Of a DNA stretch of 64,000 bases, positions 33,201-38,729 are shown one piece after another. Position 1 is the first letter of the stretch. Each line of letters opens with the position of its first letter. Made by a program: the position numbers and the translations under genes. This DNA is from Dipteris shenzhenensis (taxonomy: Eukaryota; Polypodiophyta; Polypodiopsida; Gleicheniales), in the NCBI GenBank assembly GCA_047967505.1, contig CM106539.1. One strand, written 5' to 3'. The notes beneath the pieces are model-generated. The model was not told the origin of the DNA. It searched no databases and saw only the letters and a list, made by a program, of their open reading frames with translations.

Positions 33201-35145
33201 CCAAAGAGGTCTTTTGCAGTGCTGTAAGGGGAGGTACCCTGCCCGTATGATTGGCAGGGTCTTGGAGTCGAGGCTTGGTTGTCACTTGCAGCTCGAGCAG
33301 GGCAGACCATCTTGGGGAAAACATGCATCAAATGTTAAAGCATGCCTAAGACACTATTAAGAAAGCTCAAGATAGAGCCAATGTGTCAGTGCAGCACGAG
33401 CAAGGAGCACGAGCAAGGGCGGGAAGTCACGGGAGGGCACCAGGCCCTACCAATAGCTGGCGGGGGGGGCGCGAACTGTCGCACCCCCATCTTGAGGGCA
33501 ACGCTGCCCGTACAGCCCAACTAGGGGCTCTCAATGTAAGCAGCCCTGCCTCGAAGCAGACGGGGGGAAGAAAGACGAAGAGGAAGGAGGGAAGGGGGGG
33601 CGGGCAGCGAGTAGGATGTCTGCAGCTCTGCAGGGTAGTTGTTGTGTGACAAACTAATGGTAATTTTCCGAGAAAAAATAGATACAGAGATCATTTTGGA
33701 GGAGGCTCTCGAAATCTCTCAAGAACAGAAAAGCCACTCTCTTCTTTTGGCTTTTTAATCATGGAGGGATTGCAGCAAATCAATGGAGGAGTCTTTCTGG
33801 AGCTGATCCCTTTTGTCCACGGTGGTTATCAGCTGATGAGTATTCAGCACTGCCTCTGGGAGTGCAAGCAGGCCAGGATCATCTGAATCAGGATATCAGA
33901 ACTTGTGGACAGACTTCCATCCTCAACTTTGTTCATTAGTTGGGTTAGGTTGCCTGGCTTTCACTTACTGTGCCTCAGGTATTTAGCGAGAGACAGAACT
34001 CCTCTTGGTCTATCACAGTTTGGCATCATTGTGTACAGTTCTGTCAACTTCATGCCTCCCCTCCCTCTCTCTCAATACAGACCTGCACATGCATCAGTGG
34101 ACACTTGCTGGGAGATTGTATTGAGCATCACTACTGGCACATATGGAGATCTAGATGTATAGCGGATATTGATGGCAGCCAAGTCCACCTAGATCATACC
34201 ATGGCCAGTATCTGCACTACACACATTAATGGCTATATTCTCAAGTATACAAGGACCTTGTAGGAGAACGATTTTTCTTAGATAGTGGAGGGGCTGTCCT
34301 TTCTTAGAGAGTGAAGGGGCTGTCCTTTCTTTTCTGAGACTATCACAAGCATGATGTGACATTTTCAGCCACAGTCTGGTTCTTATCAGATTTTTCATTT
34401 GCTCATACTTTTTGAGTGGTATTTTACCACCTGTTTTTCATGCTCCACATGATGTATCCATGCCCCCAGTGTCTTCTCTCGGCTGTTTCTTTCATTAATA
34501 GAAATCTATTTGAAGGAATGGGGCCAAAGTGGATTTGGCTTTCATGGAATTACAAAGGGGCCTTTGGGACTGCACAAATCTCTATTGCTTGGACGTTCTC
34601 TAGGTCCTTTGGCAACCTCTCATTTTCCTAGAGGCTGTCACTCACAAGCCATAAGATAGGACTGTATTGACAAGGCTCTTCACAACCTTTCCGATTCACA
34701 TGCCACTGGTTACGATTATTGCCAAATCTTACATGAAAACCAAGAAAAACAGATAAAATAATTCCTACCTTGGTTTAGCCATTTAGCTTTCAAATTAACT
34801 CAAGTTTTCATCAGTCTTACAATCTAAGAAAACCAATGAGAGAGAACAAACAATAACTATAGACCTATGTTCCAAAGACCATGTCTGATTTAAATAAAAT
34901 AATATGATCAGTGAGAAAAAGAGAATATGACGAAGCATCTTACCAACACCTGAGCCAAGCTCTATGATTGACAGACCTTGGAAAAGGTGTGGGTTTGCAA
35001 GAATAAAGTTGTTCATTAGCTCAGCTCCTGGCCATATGAGCTGTCCCGTGAGATCATAATCAGCTGTTGGATCACAAATTCGTGGTCGTAAGAGCTTTTG
35101 CAGTATTTCAAATCCAAGCCAATCAAGTGTCAAAGAGAACACCAT
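147..35145 (-). CDS. SAM-dependent methyltransferase (Methyltransf_16 / METTL21-22-like), spliced, partial
   Basis: Four minus-strand exons (35145-34944, 8100-8027, 5148-5091, 262-about 147) join with consistent phases and GT/AG borders into one class I methyltransferase fold. Visible in order: the family entry motif DYDLTGQLIWPGA, SAM-binding motif I (ELGSGVG, completed across the first junction), the acidic post-I segment TDHND, then WGNGEQLG and the motif II region FDIILGADIC. From memory this matches the plant protein At1g63855 closely in order and spacing. The family methylates proteins, usually on lysine, in the cytosol or nucleus; the substrate here is unknown. The family's D-x-x-F/Y motif reads D-I-C-I here, so the usual final aromatic is Ile, which may matter for activity. 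The 3' end lies beyond base 1 and the 5' end is unresolved. Introns are about 26.8, 2.9 and 4.8 kb, the first packed with transposons. The exons themselves show no stop or frameshift, so the gene looks intact where visible. Confidence 0.85.
263..2990. other. Intron sequence, unassigned repeats
   Basis: This is intron sequence of the methyltransferase gene. I see no coding signal in 263-1640. From about 1640 to 2990 the base composition changes and the sequence looks like old retroelement DNA lying downstream, in minus orientation, of the Copia gag remnant at 3.0-3.7 kb. No LTR pair or open pol domain could be recognised. Confidence 0.4.
3010..3720 (-). pseudogene. Copia gag remnant (UBN2-like gag and zinc knuckle)
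   Basis: The minus-strand translation shows the core of a Copia gag: DAKALAIILGTTVDMVLLH, then MTLRDMYELDNEARILDLE, then MRMDEGESVQEHITKLK. After several stops comes a CCHC zinc knuckle (CFYCEEPRHFVKDC, near 3085-3030). In intact elements gag forms the particle that packages the RNA. No protease, integrase or RT follows in 3000-1600, so this is either a deletion derivative or a gag-only element. Stops at about 3520 and 3312 kill the frame. The upstream side joins a LINE zf-RVT fragment at about 3740. Confidence 0.65.
3740..4060 (-). pseudogene. LINE ORF2 C-terminal zf-RVT fragment
   Basis: The minus strand reads ITLFFWLSIHGGTAVNHW, then CSRCLSALETIQHCL, a TGA in place of the expected Trp, and DCRQARIIW. 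This is the zf-RVT domain found at the C-terminus of plant L1-type ORF2. It closely resembles the corresponding piece of LINE-D at 33.7-33.9 kb. The fragment is bounded by the Copia gag on one side and gypsy-like sequence on the other, so it is a remnant. Confidence 0.65.
4160..4300 (-). pseudogene. Ty3/gypsy protease-region fragment
   Basis: The stretch including 'ctcttcccccattggag' and 'tttgcattctca' is near-identical in order to 39269-39375, inside the gypsy protease region, and has the same orientation. Only about 140 bp is recognisable and no frame is open. It is a small relic of the same gypsy family. Confidence 0.55.
4301..4346. repeat. Alternating purine-pyrimidine tract (GT/GC/AC)
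   Basis: The run of gtgtgtgtgc, gcacgcgcgt, acac and gcatgcgcatgtacacat is almost wholly alternating purine-pyrimidine. It is a decayed dinucleotide microsatellite able to form Z-DNA. Confidence 0.8.
4350..4732 (+). mobile_element. LINE 3' end (ORF2 C-terminus and A-rich tail)
   Basis: The plus strand holds an open segment with WALWSLYHARTIRLYEHST and related aromatic/Arg-rich sequence typical of the extreme C-terminus of plant LINE ORF2. Paired stops (TAGTAG) follow. A short UTR then leads to an A-rich end (accccaaaaaaag, about 4720-4732). The endonuclease and RT are missing, as in 5'-truncated LINE copies. The call rests on this layout rather than on a diagnostic motif. Confidence 0.45.
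4742..4778. repeat. Compound (TA)n(GC)n(GT)n microsatellite
   Basis: tatatatatat, gcatgc, gcgcgcgcg and tgtgtgtgt follow one another just after the A-rich tail of the LINE fragment. Microsatellites often grow next to LINE tails. Confidence 0.85.
5091..5148 (-). CDS. Methyltransferase exon (VLKRNIELQ)
   Basis: This 58-nt exon lies between acceptor TATGTGCAG|GTC (5149/5148) and donor GGAA|GTAAGG (5091/5090). It starts in phase 0 and ends in phase 1, which fits both neighbours. It reads VLKRNIELQRSSCNSHHDG plus one base. The first part matches the helix after TDHND (D-x-V-L-K-x-L-K-x-N-I) in the family. The Ser/His-rich end matches the variable loop before the WGN segment. Confidence 0.8.
5636..6942. 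repeat. Possible solo LTR
   Basis: The segment begins TGTTAG and ends CCAACA, which are near-inverted LTR termini. It is flanked by cagcc (5631-5635) and cagca (6943-6947), a 4/5 match to a 5-bp target duplication. It contains TATA-like sequence (cctataaat, about 6667) and no coding domain. At 1.3 kb it is long for a Copia LTR, and no internal element is present. The borders come from pattern reading only. Confidence 0.25.
8027..8100 (-). CDS. Methyltransferase exon with TDHND motif
   Basis: This 74-nt exon lies between acceptor CTGCAG|GT (8101/8100) and donor AAG|GTACAG (8027/8026). Its first two bases complete the Gly codon begun by the upstream exon (phase 1), and it ends in phase 0. It reads LTGLLCGKFCQKVV then MTDHNDRVLK. 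TDHND is the acidic segment after motif I that contacts the SAM ribose in this family. The exon is too short for ordinary ORF detection and was found by its motif. Confidence 0.85.
8107..9200. other. Intron sequence with no recognised feature
   Basis: This lies upstream of the TDHND exon inside the long intron. Only short shadow ORFs and a CATTTCC-type composition were seen. A near-palindromic 'aataggtaggttcctattg' sits at about 8875-8896. No protein domain or RNA gene was recognised. Confidence 0.5.
9280..9781 (+). mobile_element. Probable LINE/SINE 3' end with A-rich tail
   Basis: Sequence lacking domains ends in 'atatatgtaataaaaaaag' at about 9763-9781, with an upstream layout like the LINE tail at 4.7 kb. 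It meets the tail of the minus-strand LINE fragment head-on. It is called from tail structure only. Confidence 0.3.
9785..10225 (-). mobile_element. LINE 3' fragment, minus strand
   Basis: The minus strand encodes RCIEALDGSEVHPSHTLAS and neighbouring residues, similar to CIADIDGSQVHLDHTMAS at the C-terminal end of LINE-D (34.15-34.25 kb). Downstream, a run of T on the plus strand (9789-9797) is a poly-A tail read on the minus strand. This is a 5'-truncated copy of a LINE-D relative. Confidence 0.55.
10265..11684 (+). mobile_element. LINE-F/B, 5' half (GC-rich 5'UTR and ORF1 start)
   Basis: A C/T-rich leader (10265-11141) precedes ORF1 at 11142. The element stops abruptly at 11684, inside ORF1, and resumes at 19468. 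The gap holds the inserted LINE-A. The sequence agagtttaggcag at 11672-11684 recurs at 19468-19480 as the target-site duplication. ORF1 here runs to the codons for DGGEFRQ, and the 19.47-kb half picks up from GEFRQ. The two halves are therefore one element split by a later insertion. Confidence 0.75.
11142..11684 (+). pseudogene. LINE-F/B ORF1 N-terminal part (DUF4283-like)
   Basis: It starts at ATG 11142 with PQIVKVHLSPEDKQ, followed by ILGLTPTRTQVRNW. This parallels LINE-A ORF1 at 13271 (VKIMLSPEDKQ, then IVGLTSSRKQVRDW). ORF1 of plant L1 elements binds the element RNA. Frameshifts occur at about 11375-11400 and stops around 11436 and 11577. Fragments homologous to the HHVP, FPGLLQEY and EEIFLETLDGGEFRQ blocks of LINE-A follow in order. 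The frame is cut at 11684 by the LINE-A insertion. Confidence 0.7.
11685..13270 (+). promoter_or_regulatory. LINE-A 5' untranslated region
   Basis: No coding domain was seen. It holds diverged direct repeats. The unit around 'gaggctcagc.tctgtagca' occurs at about 12104-12124 and 12170-12190. The unit 'aaaggatcttccatgctt' occurs at about 12600 and 12678, followed in both copies by 'tctgcgcagg'. LINE promoters are internal and lie in the 5'UTR, so these repeats could be promoter modules; that is inference. The length is set by the 5' target duplication and the ORF1 ATG. Confidence 0.5.
13271..14060 (+). pseudogene. LINE-A ORF1 (DUF4283-like plus zinc knuckle)
   Basis: The ATG at 13271 follows the 5'UTR. 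Residues 1-121 carry VKIMLSPEDKQEVK, IVGLTSSRKQVRDW and ADHIQEVTIYGRGVFLM, the conserved ORF1 N-domain. One TGA (13634-13636) interrupts, and the same frame continues through FPGLPKEYGSI to the CCHC knuckle CLRCRQMGHLARDC (about 13888-13930). A 136-bp tandem duplication (13839-13974 against 13975-14060) repeats GEFRQ to the knuckle in another frame, destroying the end. The product would be the RNA-binding ORF1p. Confidence 0.8.
13839..14060 (+). repeat. 136-bp tandem duplication of the zinc-knuckle coding segment
   Basis: 'atggaggcgagttcagacag' occurs at 13839 and 13975. The following 85 bp are the same apart from about three substitutions, ending '...gggtcacctggca'. The period of 136 is not a multiple of three, so the second knuckle is out of frame with the first. 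Confidence 0.9.
14260..14480 (+). repeat. C-rich low-complexity tract (ORF1 proline-rich linker)
   Basis: Almost pure C with some T, A and G interruptions. In related copies (about 19945-20050, and the reverse complement at about 37640-37900) the same ORF1 position is also C-rich. It encodes a proline-rich spacer between the zinc knuckle and the ORF1 end. Confidence 0.8.
15222..18782 (+). pseudogene. LINE-A ORF2 (endonuclease, reverse transcriptase, zf-RVT)
   Basis: The endonuclease begins MVSWNVNGLHDR at 15222, followed by a TAA (15267). It continues with FLLVQEHMFS, GGVCISIS, LNMYAPA and VGGDFNNLEF (about 15650). After frameshifts near 15774-16180 the RT appears: CPGEDGLSPVFFRSFW (about 16650), IRQWRPITLLDTAYKILAK, LDFEKAYDWVEW (about 17030), GCPLAPFLFLFVAEVL (about 17212) and the catalytic EFADDTALY (about 17340). 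At 18519-18760 comes zf-RVT with CHRC and HCLWSC. ORF2 nicks target DNA and copies its own RNA at the nick. At least six stops or frameshifts are present, so no active enzyme is encoded. Confidence 0.85.
19161..19289 (+). repeat. 67-bp tandem duplication in the LINE-A 3'UTR
   Basis: 'gtgtattttatgatctcaag' through '...caccgtggttg' occurs at 19161 and again at 19228, with the copies nearly identical. It lies about 170 bp upstream of the poly-A tail. Confidence 0.9.
19468..21243 (+). mobile_element. LINE-F/B, 3' part (ORF1 end and endonuclease start)
   Basis: This continues the element interrupted at 11684. It starts at the second target duplication copy (GEFRQ codons), then runs through the EEETFFD block (about 19830), a C-rich linker (19945-20050) and the LELLGGLECLPLTLEV block. 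The pre-endonuclease segment starting EHMYRMMEQWMG (about 20545) is homologous to LINE-A 14823. The endonuclease part has FLLIQEHMFSASDI (about 21020) and a VWMG/RIGV block (about 21210-21243). It ends at about 21243, so RT and tail are missing, apparently cut by the next insertion. Multiple stops are present. Confidence 0.7.
21244..22270 (+). repeat. Possible LTR/leader of a Ty3/gypsy remnant
   Basis: It starts where LINE-F/B breaks off (tgtcgccatttgg). It contains a TATA box with good context (tctataaaagttgg, about 21850), pyrimidine-rich runs and TTTTTTGCA repeats (22043-22081), and no coding domain. It ends before the gypsy coding remnant. No second copy in the window confirms it as an LTR. 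Confidence 0.35.
22181..22214. repeat. (CTTT)n(CT)n microsatellite
   Basis: Five tttc units run into a tetracytosine-ended tc run. A related TTTTTTGCAT array lies at 22043-22081. Confidence 0.9.
22400..22790 (+). pseudogene. Ty3/gypsy integrase C-terminal remnant
   Basis: The plus strand reads IERSQQKQKKAADKHRRE, LQEGDWLLLKFEKARLRK, YGPFRVTEPINEVMY and, after a stop, LPETWKIYNAFPVSLLKKY. This is the GPY/F-type C-terminal region of gypsy integrase, normally followed by a chromodomain or the 3' end of pol. Gag, protease, RT and RNase H are absent between this and the LTR-like region upstream, so the element has a large internal deletion. Confidence 0.7.
22784..23036 (+). repeat. C-rich low-complexity tract
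   Basis: Continuous CCT/CCC-rich sequence with internal repeats of 'ctcccggctgctacccc' (about 22859 and 22907). It resembles the proline-linker tracts of the LINE ORF1s, but no flanking LINE domain ties it to one. It ends exactly at the Copia-2 LTR. Confidence 0.7.
23040..23365 (-). repeat. Copia-2 3' LTR (326 bp)
   Basis: On the plus strand it begins tgtagga and ends tcaca, with TG...CA termini. The adjacent 'acccccccttgacattg' is the polypurine tract on the minus strand. Confidence 0.65.
23359..24000 (-). pseudogene. Copia-2 RNase H domain
   Basis: The minus strand reads WNGAKRVLRYVHGTLSLGL, then LSGFTDSDWSGDIDDRRST, CISWLSKKQERVSLSSSEAE and, further on, NHYHYVRD and SKDNVADIFTK. This is the standard end of Copia pol: the RT-RNase H connection, RNase H with its catalytic D and E, then the C-terminal tail. 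It degrades the RNA strand during reverse transcription. Upstream it runs straight into gag tail sequence, showing the deletion junction near 23960-24000. A stop or frameshift at about 23580 splits it. Confidence 0.75.
24193..24930 (-). CDS. Copia-2 gag
   Basis: The frame is open from a likely ATG at about 24930 (MSTLLDSFGNLSEGDKLDG) to about 24193. Features: YALWSFMLKNILVGKGLWD, KAAWERLANMYHVKNEARA and LDFD-like SFDELVGLLLQEEE. These match the DUF4219/UBN2-type gag of plant Copia elements and resemble gag of the Copia-1 copy at 47.7 kb. A zinc knuckle (CNYCKKPRHYIADCQK, about 24090-24045) lies just past the stop in a shifted frame. The gag core is still open, which could let this deleted element contribute particles or be packaged. 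Confidence 0.7.
   Translation of the reverse strand: MSTLLDSFGNLSEGDKLDGPSYALWSFMLKNILVGKGLWDIASRDEVRPASSSTFSIASSGQTTGRQQTATAPPASPIASTEEQKKFDCRSAQAMFLIATNVKRHIMTTIKSCKDAKAAWERLANMYHVKNEARAIALTNQLKDLEMQEGQAITDHIARITDLRDQLASIDEEIEDKNLVSITLNSLAPSYGTFITSLTIVLRAALLSFDELVGLLLQEEERCSNFAKASRQGEQALAMGGKGKF
24940..25966 (-). promoter_or_regulatory. Copia-2 leader with TGCAAATG repeats and GTAC motifs
   Basis: Between gag and the primer site lies about 1 kb without coding signal. The gag-proximal half is full of imperfect 'ctgcaaatg' units (24954-25340). The LTR-proximal part has five GTAC sites within about 110 bp (25615-25710), most as GTACGG or CGTAC. The leader of Copia-1 has the same two-part design. 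Confidence 0.6.
26878..27590 (+). pseudogene. LINE-D ORF2 endonuclease
   Basis: It starts MRIVNWNVQRLGD. The APE-type endonuclease motifs follow: FDVLMIQEHKLD, GGGTCIYVSS, a shifted LNLYAPNSRGD, WIIGGDFNMVEM (about 27290) and RLQMPIHARIDTFYVD (about 27490). The last corresponds to the R-x-R-I-D box near the end of the domain. A frameshift at about 27205 and a stop at 27530 disable it. This enzyme would nick the target DNA. Confidence 0.75.
27637..27923 (-). repeat. Gag-only element 3' LTR
   Basis: TGTTGG...CCAACA termini. It is 287 bp and identical to 29962-30248 except at three positions. The adjacent 'aacccccctcaag' is the polypurine tract read on the other strand. Confidence 0.9.
28273..29104 (-). 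pseudogene. Gag of the non-autonomous element, two zinc knuckles
   Basis: It starts MATILNIDKFNGKGFHTW at 29104, the canonical Copia gag start (N-x-x-K-F-N-G-x-x-F-x-x-W). A TGA with an apparent 2-nt loss near 28825-28832 breaks it. It resumes as IFGASSHISKLSLKISFFE, LPNPNLEGIISALQEEERH, then CNHCGKTNHLSKDC and CKHCGKNNHHEKFC, two consecutive CCHC knuckles. It ends in a short acidic tail (FEDYAF). No protease, integrase or RT follows. Gag would make the particle and bind RNA. With the frameshift this copy probably depends on gag from elsewhere too, unless the break is recent. Confidence 0.85.
29105..29948 (-). other. Leader of the gag-only element
   Basis: About 840 bp lies between the primer site and gag. 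It contains a purine-rich stretch (29780-29935, gaagaag/gaggaa on the plus strand). No GTAC clustering and no coding domain were seen. Packaging or dimerisation signals would be expected here, but none can be identified by eye. Confidence 0.5.
29962..30248 (-). repeat. Gag-only element 5' LTR
   Basis: It pairs with 27637-27923. The primer-binding site lies immediately inside it at 29949-29961. Confidence 0.9.
30320..31760 (+). pseudogene. LINE-D ORF2 reverse transcriptase
   Basis: Two frames together read the RT: LDAPFTNIEFRTALSTLHKG, CPGSDGLTPSFFISFW (about 30905), SQWRLITLYKILAKAIGLR, HDTQTGFVHGRSIFDNIF, LDFEKAYDRADW (about 31275), RRGCPLVPFLFLFVAEAM (about 31450) and the catalytic-site region ELADDTAVF (about 31580). 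The order and spacing equal those of LINE-A. A TGA at about 31218 and frameshifts at 30500 and 31330 break it. A further segment to about 32150 carries GGLNIIDP. Confidence 0.8.
32160..33640 (-). mobile_element. LINE-E, antisense 5' LINE segment inside LINE-D
   Basis: The minus strand carries a LINE 5'UTR (about 33640-32725) and ORF1: VKILLSPTDKQQVQQVV, IVGLTPSRMQIRDW, GDHFQEVTIYVQGVFLL, then ILLGPHLVYLIPWYHGF and the LPEVILLETLEGG block. It stops there (about 32165), at the point equivalent to the DGGEFRQ codons of the other LINEs. There is no ORF2, tail or poly-T. A LINE 5' piece without its 3' end cannot insert by itself, so this is an inversion or recombination product rather than a simple insertion. 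Confidence 0.65.
33650..34260 (+). pseudogene. LINE-D ORF2 C-terminus (zf-RVT)
   Basis: It reads FWLFNHGGIAANQWRSL, ADPFCPRW and, after a frameshift, HCLWECKQARIIWIRISEL: the zf-RVT zinc finger. It continues to CIADIDGSQVHLDHTMAS near the C-terminus. The domain follows RT in plant L1 elements, so it completes LINE-D beyond the antisense segment. Confidence 0.7.
34640..34943. other. Intron sequence next to the methyltransferase exon
   Basis: AT-rich unique-looking sequence between the LINE-D 3' end and the donor of the 35-kb exon. Nothing else was recognised. The same applies to 35146-35480 on the other side. Confidence 0.5.
34944..35145 (-). CDS. Methyltransferase exon with motif I (ELGSGVG)
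   Basis: The frame is open from a possible ATG at 35145 to the donor G|GTAAGAT at 34944/34943, ending in phase 1. It encodes the DYDLTGQLIWPGA entry motif and most of motif I. An in-frame TAG sits two codons upstream of the ATG, so either translation starts here or, more likely, an acceptor lies inside the first 20 codons. One candidate is the AG before CTCTTACG, which would start the exon in phase 0 just before LLRPRICDP. The residues before DPTADYDL look less family-like than those after it. Confidence 0.85.
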
Positions 35146-36299
35146 TTGCTAGAGCTAAGATGCGCCTTGCCTACACGCTTTGGATAGCGGTTTAATCTAT
35201 TTTTTGTGTGTTAGTTGAATTATTATTTCTGCATTATAATCTCTTTGTTTGTTCACAAGTGCATGATGCATCCCCAATTTAGTAGTACCCATAATGTTTC
35301 ATCATATGATACACATCATGAAGCCTTTTCCAATTGTCCTCCAGAAGTAATGTCAAGTGACTAAGCTTTTCGAGCTATCCATCTTGTAAAAATTGCACAG
35401 GTAAGGTGTCAAAAATTATGCCCCCAAAAAAATGAAGCTTAAAACAATTGAACTCCAAGCAAAAGCTCCCCATCTAAGGAATCCTGCTCCCCCTCCCGTG
35501 TGATGTGTGCCTCCACCCCTCATCGCATCCATGCTGCCCCGCCACTTGCACTGCTGCTCACCTCTCCTTCATGCCCGAACGGATCAAACAAATTCAACCT
35601 GAATGGCAATATGCTCCCAAAAGCTCCGACAGAAGGCCAAGGTCAAGTCATCCTCCCCGGGGCACTTCTGTTCAAGCACGGCGGGGCCACTATCGAAACC
35701 TGATCCCACACTGCCTCTCGGGCTACAAGGACTGAAGGAGGATTGGAAGAACTGTCGATAGAGTCTGTTGTCATCTCAAGAATCTCCTGAGGGTCCGTGT
35801 GCATCTATACCTGCTCCTTTTGCAAGCATTGAAGCTTCGTCCCAGCTGAGCGAGGCCCCACAATCCAAAAGAGCTGCCTGGTCATCATGTCTCCCTACTC
35901 AACCCACTTGGGAGGAGTGGTACGAAAACTTGGCTCACTCAACCTCCATGGCATGGGGGCCGATCCTCGCACTCTCATACCGATCATTGAGCCACTCAGA
36001 GCCTGGGTCCTGCTCTCTGAGTGTCTCTATGGATGCTAAGTCCCGTCTCAAGCTCTCTCGCTACTGTAGAGCATGACCCTGAGGGTCTGAGACTGTAGCT
36101 CCTCGCTGCTTCTCTATATTGCATCTGCCACCCAAGAGGCCCACCCATCCCTGGACCCGCCCTCCGGCGCTGCCATAACTCGGCTATTACCTGTTGCACC
36201 TCCTCATCCTCAAGAAGGTCGTCTCGGATACGAAACTCCCTTTGGGGGATTCCTTGGCAAGGCTGCTCTAAGTGAAGCACGGTAGGGGAGGGGTCTGAC

Positions 36300-37137
36300 A
36301 CCGTAGTGCTAGAATGCCCGTGGAGCCTCCCCTGTGCATCGCCCAATCTCCAATGTAGATGCTCCAACAAGCCGTCATGCCTCCTTTGCCCAAAAGAAAA
36401 GAGAAGGCTGCCTGCAATCTTGGTAAACACCGCCTCCCTCCATGGCTCTCTACCACTGATCGCAAAGATGAGCTACTCCCAAGTACTTCTCTCCACTACA
36501 AGCATTTTGGAGAAGGAATCTCCTCCCAGCTTATCCTTTGTGAACTCTAGGTTGTTTAAGTCACATCTAGCAATCCAAGAGTCAACATCTAGAAGGCACT
36601 CTGTCAACCATCTCCAAAAGGCAGGGCGGTACTCTCTGCAAGCAGATGAGTACATGTTTAGGATCCCAATCCTGGACTCGACGCCCATCAAACTGCTCGA
36701 CGTGTGATAAGCTCGCCTTGATCATAGACCTCAAGGGTCATTGCTTGGGACACTAAAATGCAAACACCTCCACTCCAGCCTACTGCAGGAGACCACAACT
36801 GTGGGCCTCGCCCTAGGAGCAAGCGGCGGCAAGGACTGATGTCCGATGCTGAAAACATATGCTCTTGTACCAAAAGGGCATACATTGCTTGTCCTACCAC
36901 TGCCCTCTGCAACTCCTGATGAAGTATTAGGTTCTGTGGCTGGCTACGTGCACGATCGTGAAGCTGGTGCACATCCAACTCACCATGGTCCAACCCATGG
37001 GGAGTGGACAGTAAACAAGGCTCGTCTATGAGTGGGAGCCTGCACCACAACCTCAGATTCCTATGACTGCGATGGGGGCTTGGACAGGTAGGAGTCTGTA
37101 TCTGTGCGTCTGCGTAGGCTCGAGGCCGACCTTTCAT
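36300..37137 (-). pseudogene. LINE-C endonuclease domain
   Basis: It shows LLVQEHMFSASDI, GGVCILVSQA, VYDQGELITRRAV, then, shifted, SRIGILNMYSSACREYR, DVDSWIARCDLNNLEF and IGDWAMHRGGSTGIL. The catalytic-site block GGDFNN of the relatives is ARCDLNN here, so a key Gly-Asp context is altered. Frameshifts lie at about 36690 and 36470. Confidence 0.7.
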
Positions 37138-38415
37138 GCCCCCTACTCAAGAGCAAGACTCGTGGGGCAGTAAGTCGGATGCGTGAGCTCGACCTCTGGC
37201 CCCAACCAAATCACTGCTATTGCAATGCCTGCACCTGGCCTCTCTGCAGTAAAGCCGAACTGGTAGATGCTTGAGGCACCATAGTTAAGCGACAAATCAA
37301 TCCCTTGCGAGCACATTAACTCCTCCAACATAAGGTACATCTGCTCTCACATCATGCAATCAAACGACGCAGTCCATTGTTCCTCTCCCATGGACGCAAC
37401 ATGGAAACCCCAAAACGAGTGGGAGCAAGAGCCGACAACACCAATGGAACCCCTTTTCAGGGCCGCAGGATCAACACCGTCACCTCCAGGGCCAAGGGAT
37501 ACACATCCAAAATCTCTAGATAGTTTCAAGGCCCAAGCCTCCAAAACTCGCTCGGCAAGGGCTGCCCTGGCCGAGGTCTAGGGCCTGGAAGTCGGGACAA
37601 TTAACCCCCTTTCTCTGGTGCCAAGGAGTCTTAGTTATGGGAGGGACTAGAGTCCGAGTGAGAAGAGAAAGCCGTAGTCTGAAGGGTGGGGGGTTTGGGG
37701 AAAGGACCTTGCCTCCTCCTTGCTCGAAGGCTAGGAAGCAGGATCGGGTTTAGGGGAGGAGAAGCGGCCAGGGGACCTGTTGCAACGAGGGAGGGCGAGG
37801 AAGACAGCGTGGCGGAGGAGGGTAGGGGCAGGTAGTGACAGTGACTACAGTAGGGGAAGCGGGCAAAGGAGGGAGGAGGGGGGAGGGAGGTGATCAAGAG
37901 AGGTGAGGGAGTCGTCGAGGGAGGGGAGGTCGGCTACTGAAATAACAAGAGCTCTAGTGGCTCGCTGTTGCATAGGTACCTGAGTGCTCTCAACCCATGT
38001 CCCTGGGTGCTTGGGAGAGGGAGGGGGAGGAGGGCAGAGGGGAGAGCGGTCCTCAAAGCGCGCTCCTACGTCTTGTTGCTGGGCAGGTTCTTAAGTACTC
38101 CGGGCCTCTGCCACAGGGGGAACAGTCAGAGGATCGAAGAAGGTCTTGTCCTCTAACGTCTCGAGGCGACCCGAGAGGGAACTCCTCTCACCATGAGACT
38201 GGGAGGCCAACTCTCGCTCTACATGCGCATTCTCCTTGAAAGCGTCGCCTGCGATTCTTTGCTGCCTACTTGCTTGATTTCTTCTTTTTATCCTTGGTCC
38301 ATTCCCTTCCCAGGGGGTCTACGACACTTGCTGTTGTTATTGTCTATGAGGCTGCTAAGCCCTATCTTCTTGAGGCTCCCTATGATGGATTTGTTGAACT
38401 TGTGCGGGGTGGGTT

Positions 38416-38433
38416 GGGGGGGGGGGGGGGGGG
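38416..38433. repeat. G18 homopolymer
   Basis: Eighteen consecutive G, with GGGG-T-GGG immediately upstream. On the LINE-C sense strand it is a C run in the ORF1 linker. Runs like this tend to slip and can form quadruplexes. Confidence 0.95.
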
Positions 38434-38729
38434 AACCTATCCTCTGGGGCAGTCTTGAGCTAGAGGCCCATCCGATGACACCGTAGGCACTGCTGCCCTG
38501 GTAGCCCTGAGACCTTGATCCTCTGTCGAAGCACCCTCGTCGCGGGTCTCGAGGTAAATCTCCTCTACAAGGACACTGGGCTCTCAACAACCCGTCTGAG
38601 TCTAGGAACCCCATCATCTTCCATGACAAAGGCTGATGTGTCTAGTGGAGCCTCTAGCACTGTGCCAAACATGCCACCAATGGAGGGACGGATGGCTACT
38701 ACTCTTTCGGAAGCCTAGAGAAGTGGAGC

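Larger units (their letters stand above)
25976..34640 (+). mobile_element. LINE-D, plant L1-type LINE interrupted by two segments
   Basis: Parts in order: ORF1-like sequence (25976-26680), endonuclease (26878-27636), [LTR element 27637-30248], linker and RT (30254-about 32150), [antisense LINE segment about 32160-33640], zf-RVT and C-terminus (about 33650-34260), 3'UTR to about 34640. The reading continues in register across the LTR insertion: the EN end before 27636 and the IKIPDAFYVE-type block after 30254 match adjacent segments of LINE-A. Many stops are present. No clear poly-A tail or target duplication was found. Confidence 0.7.
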
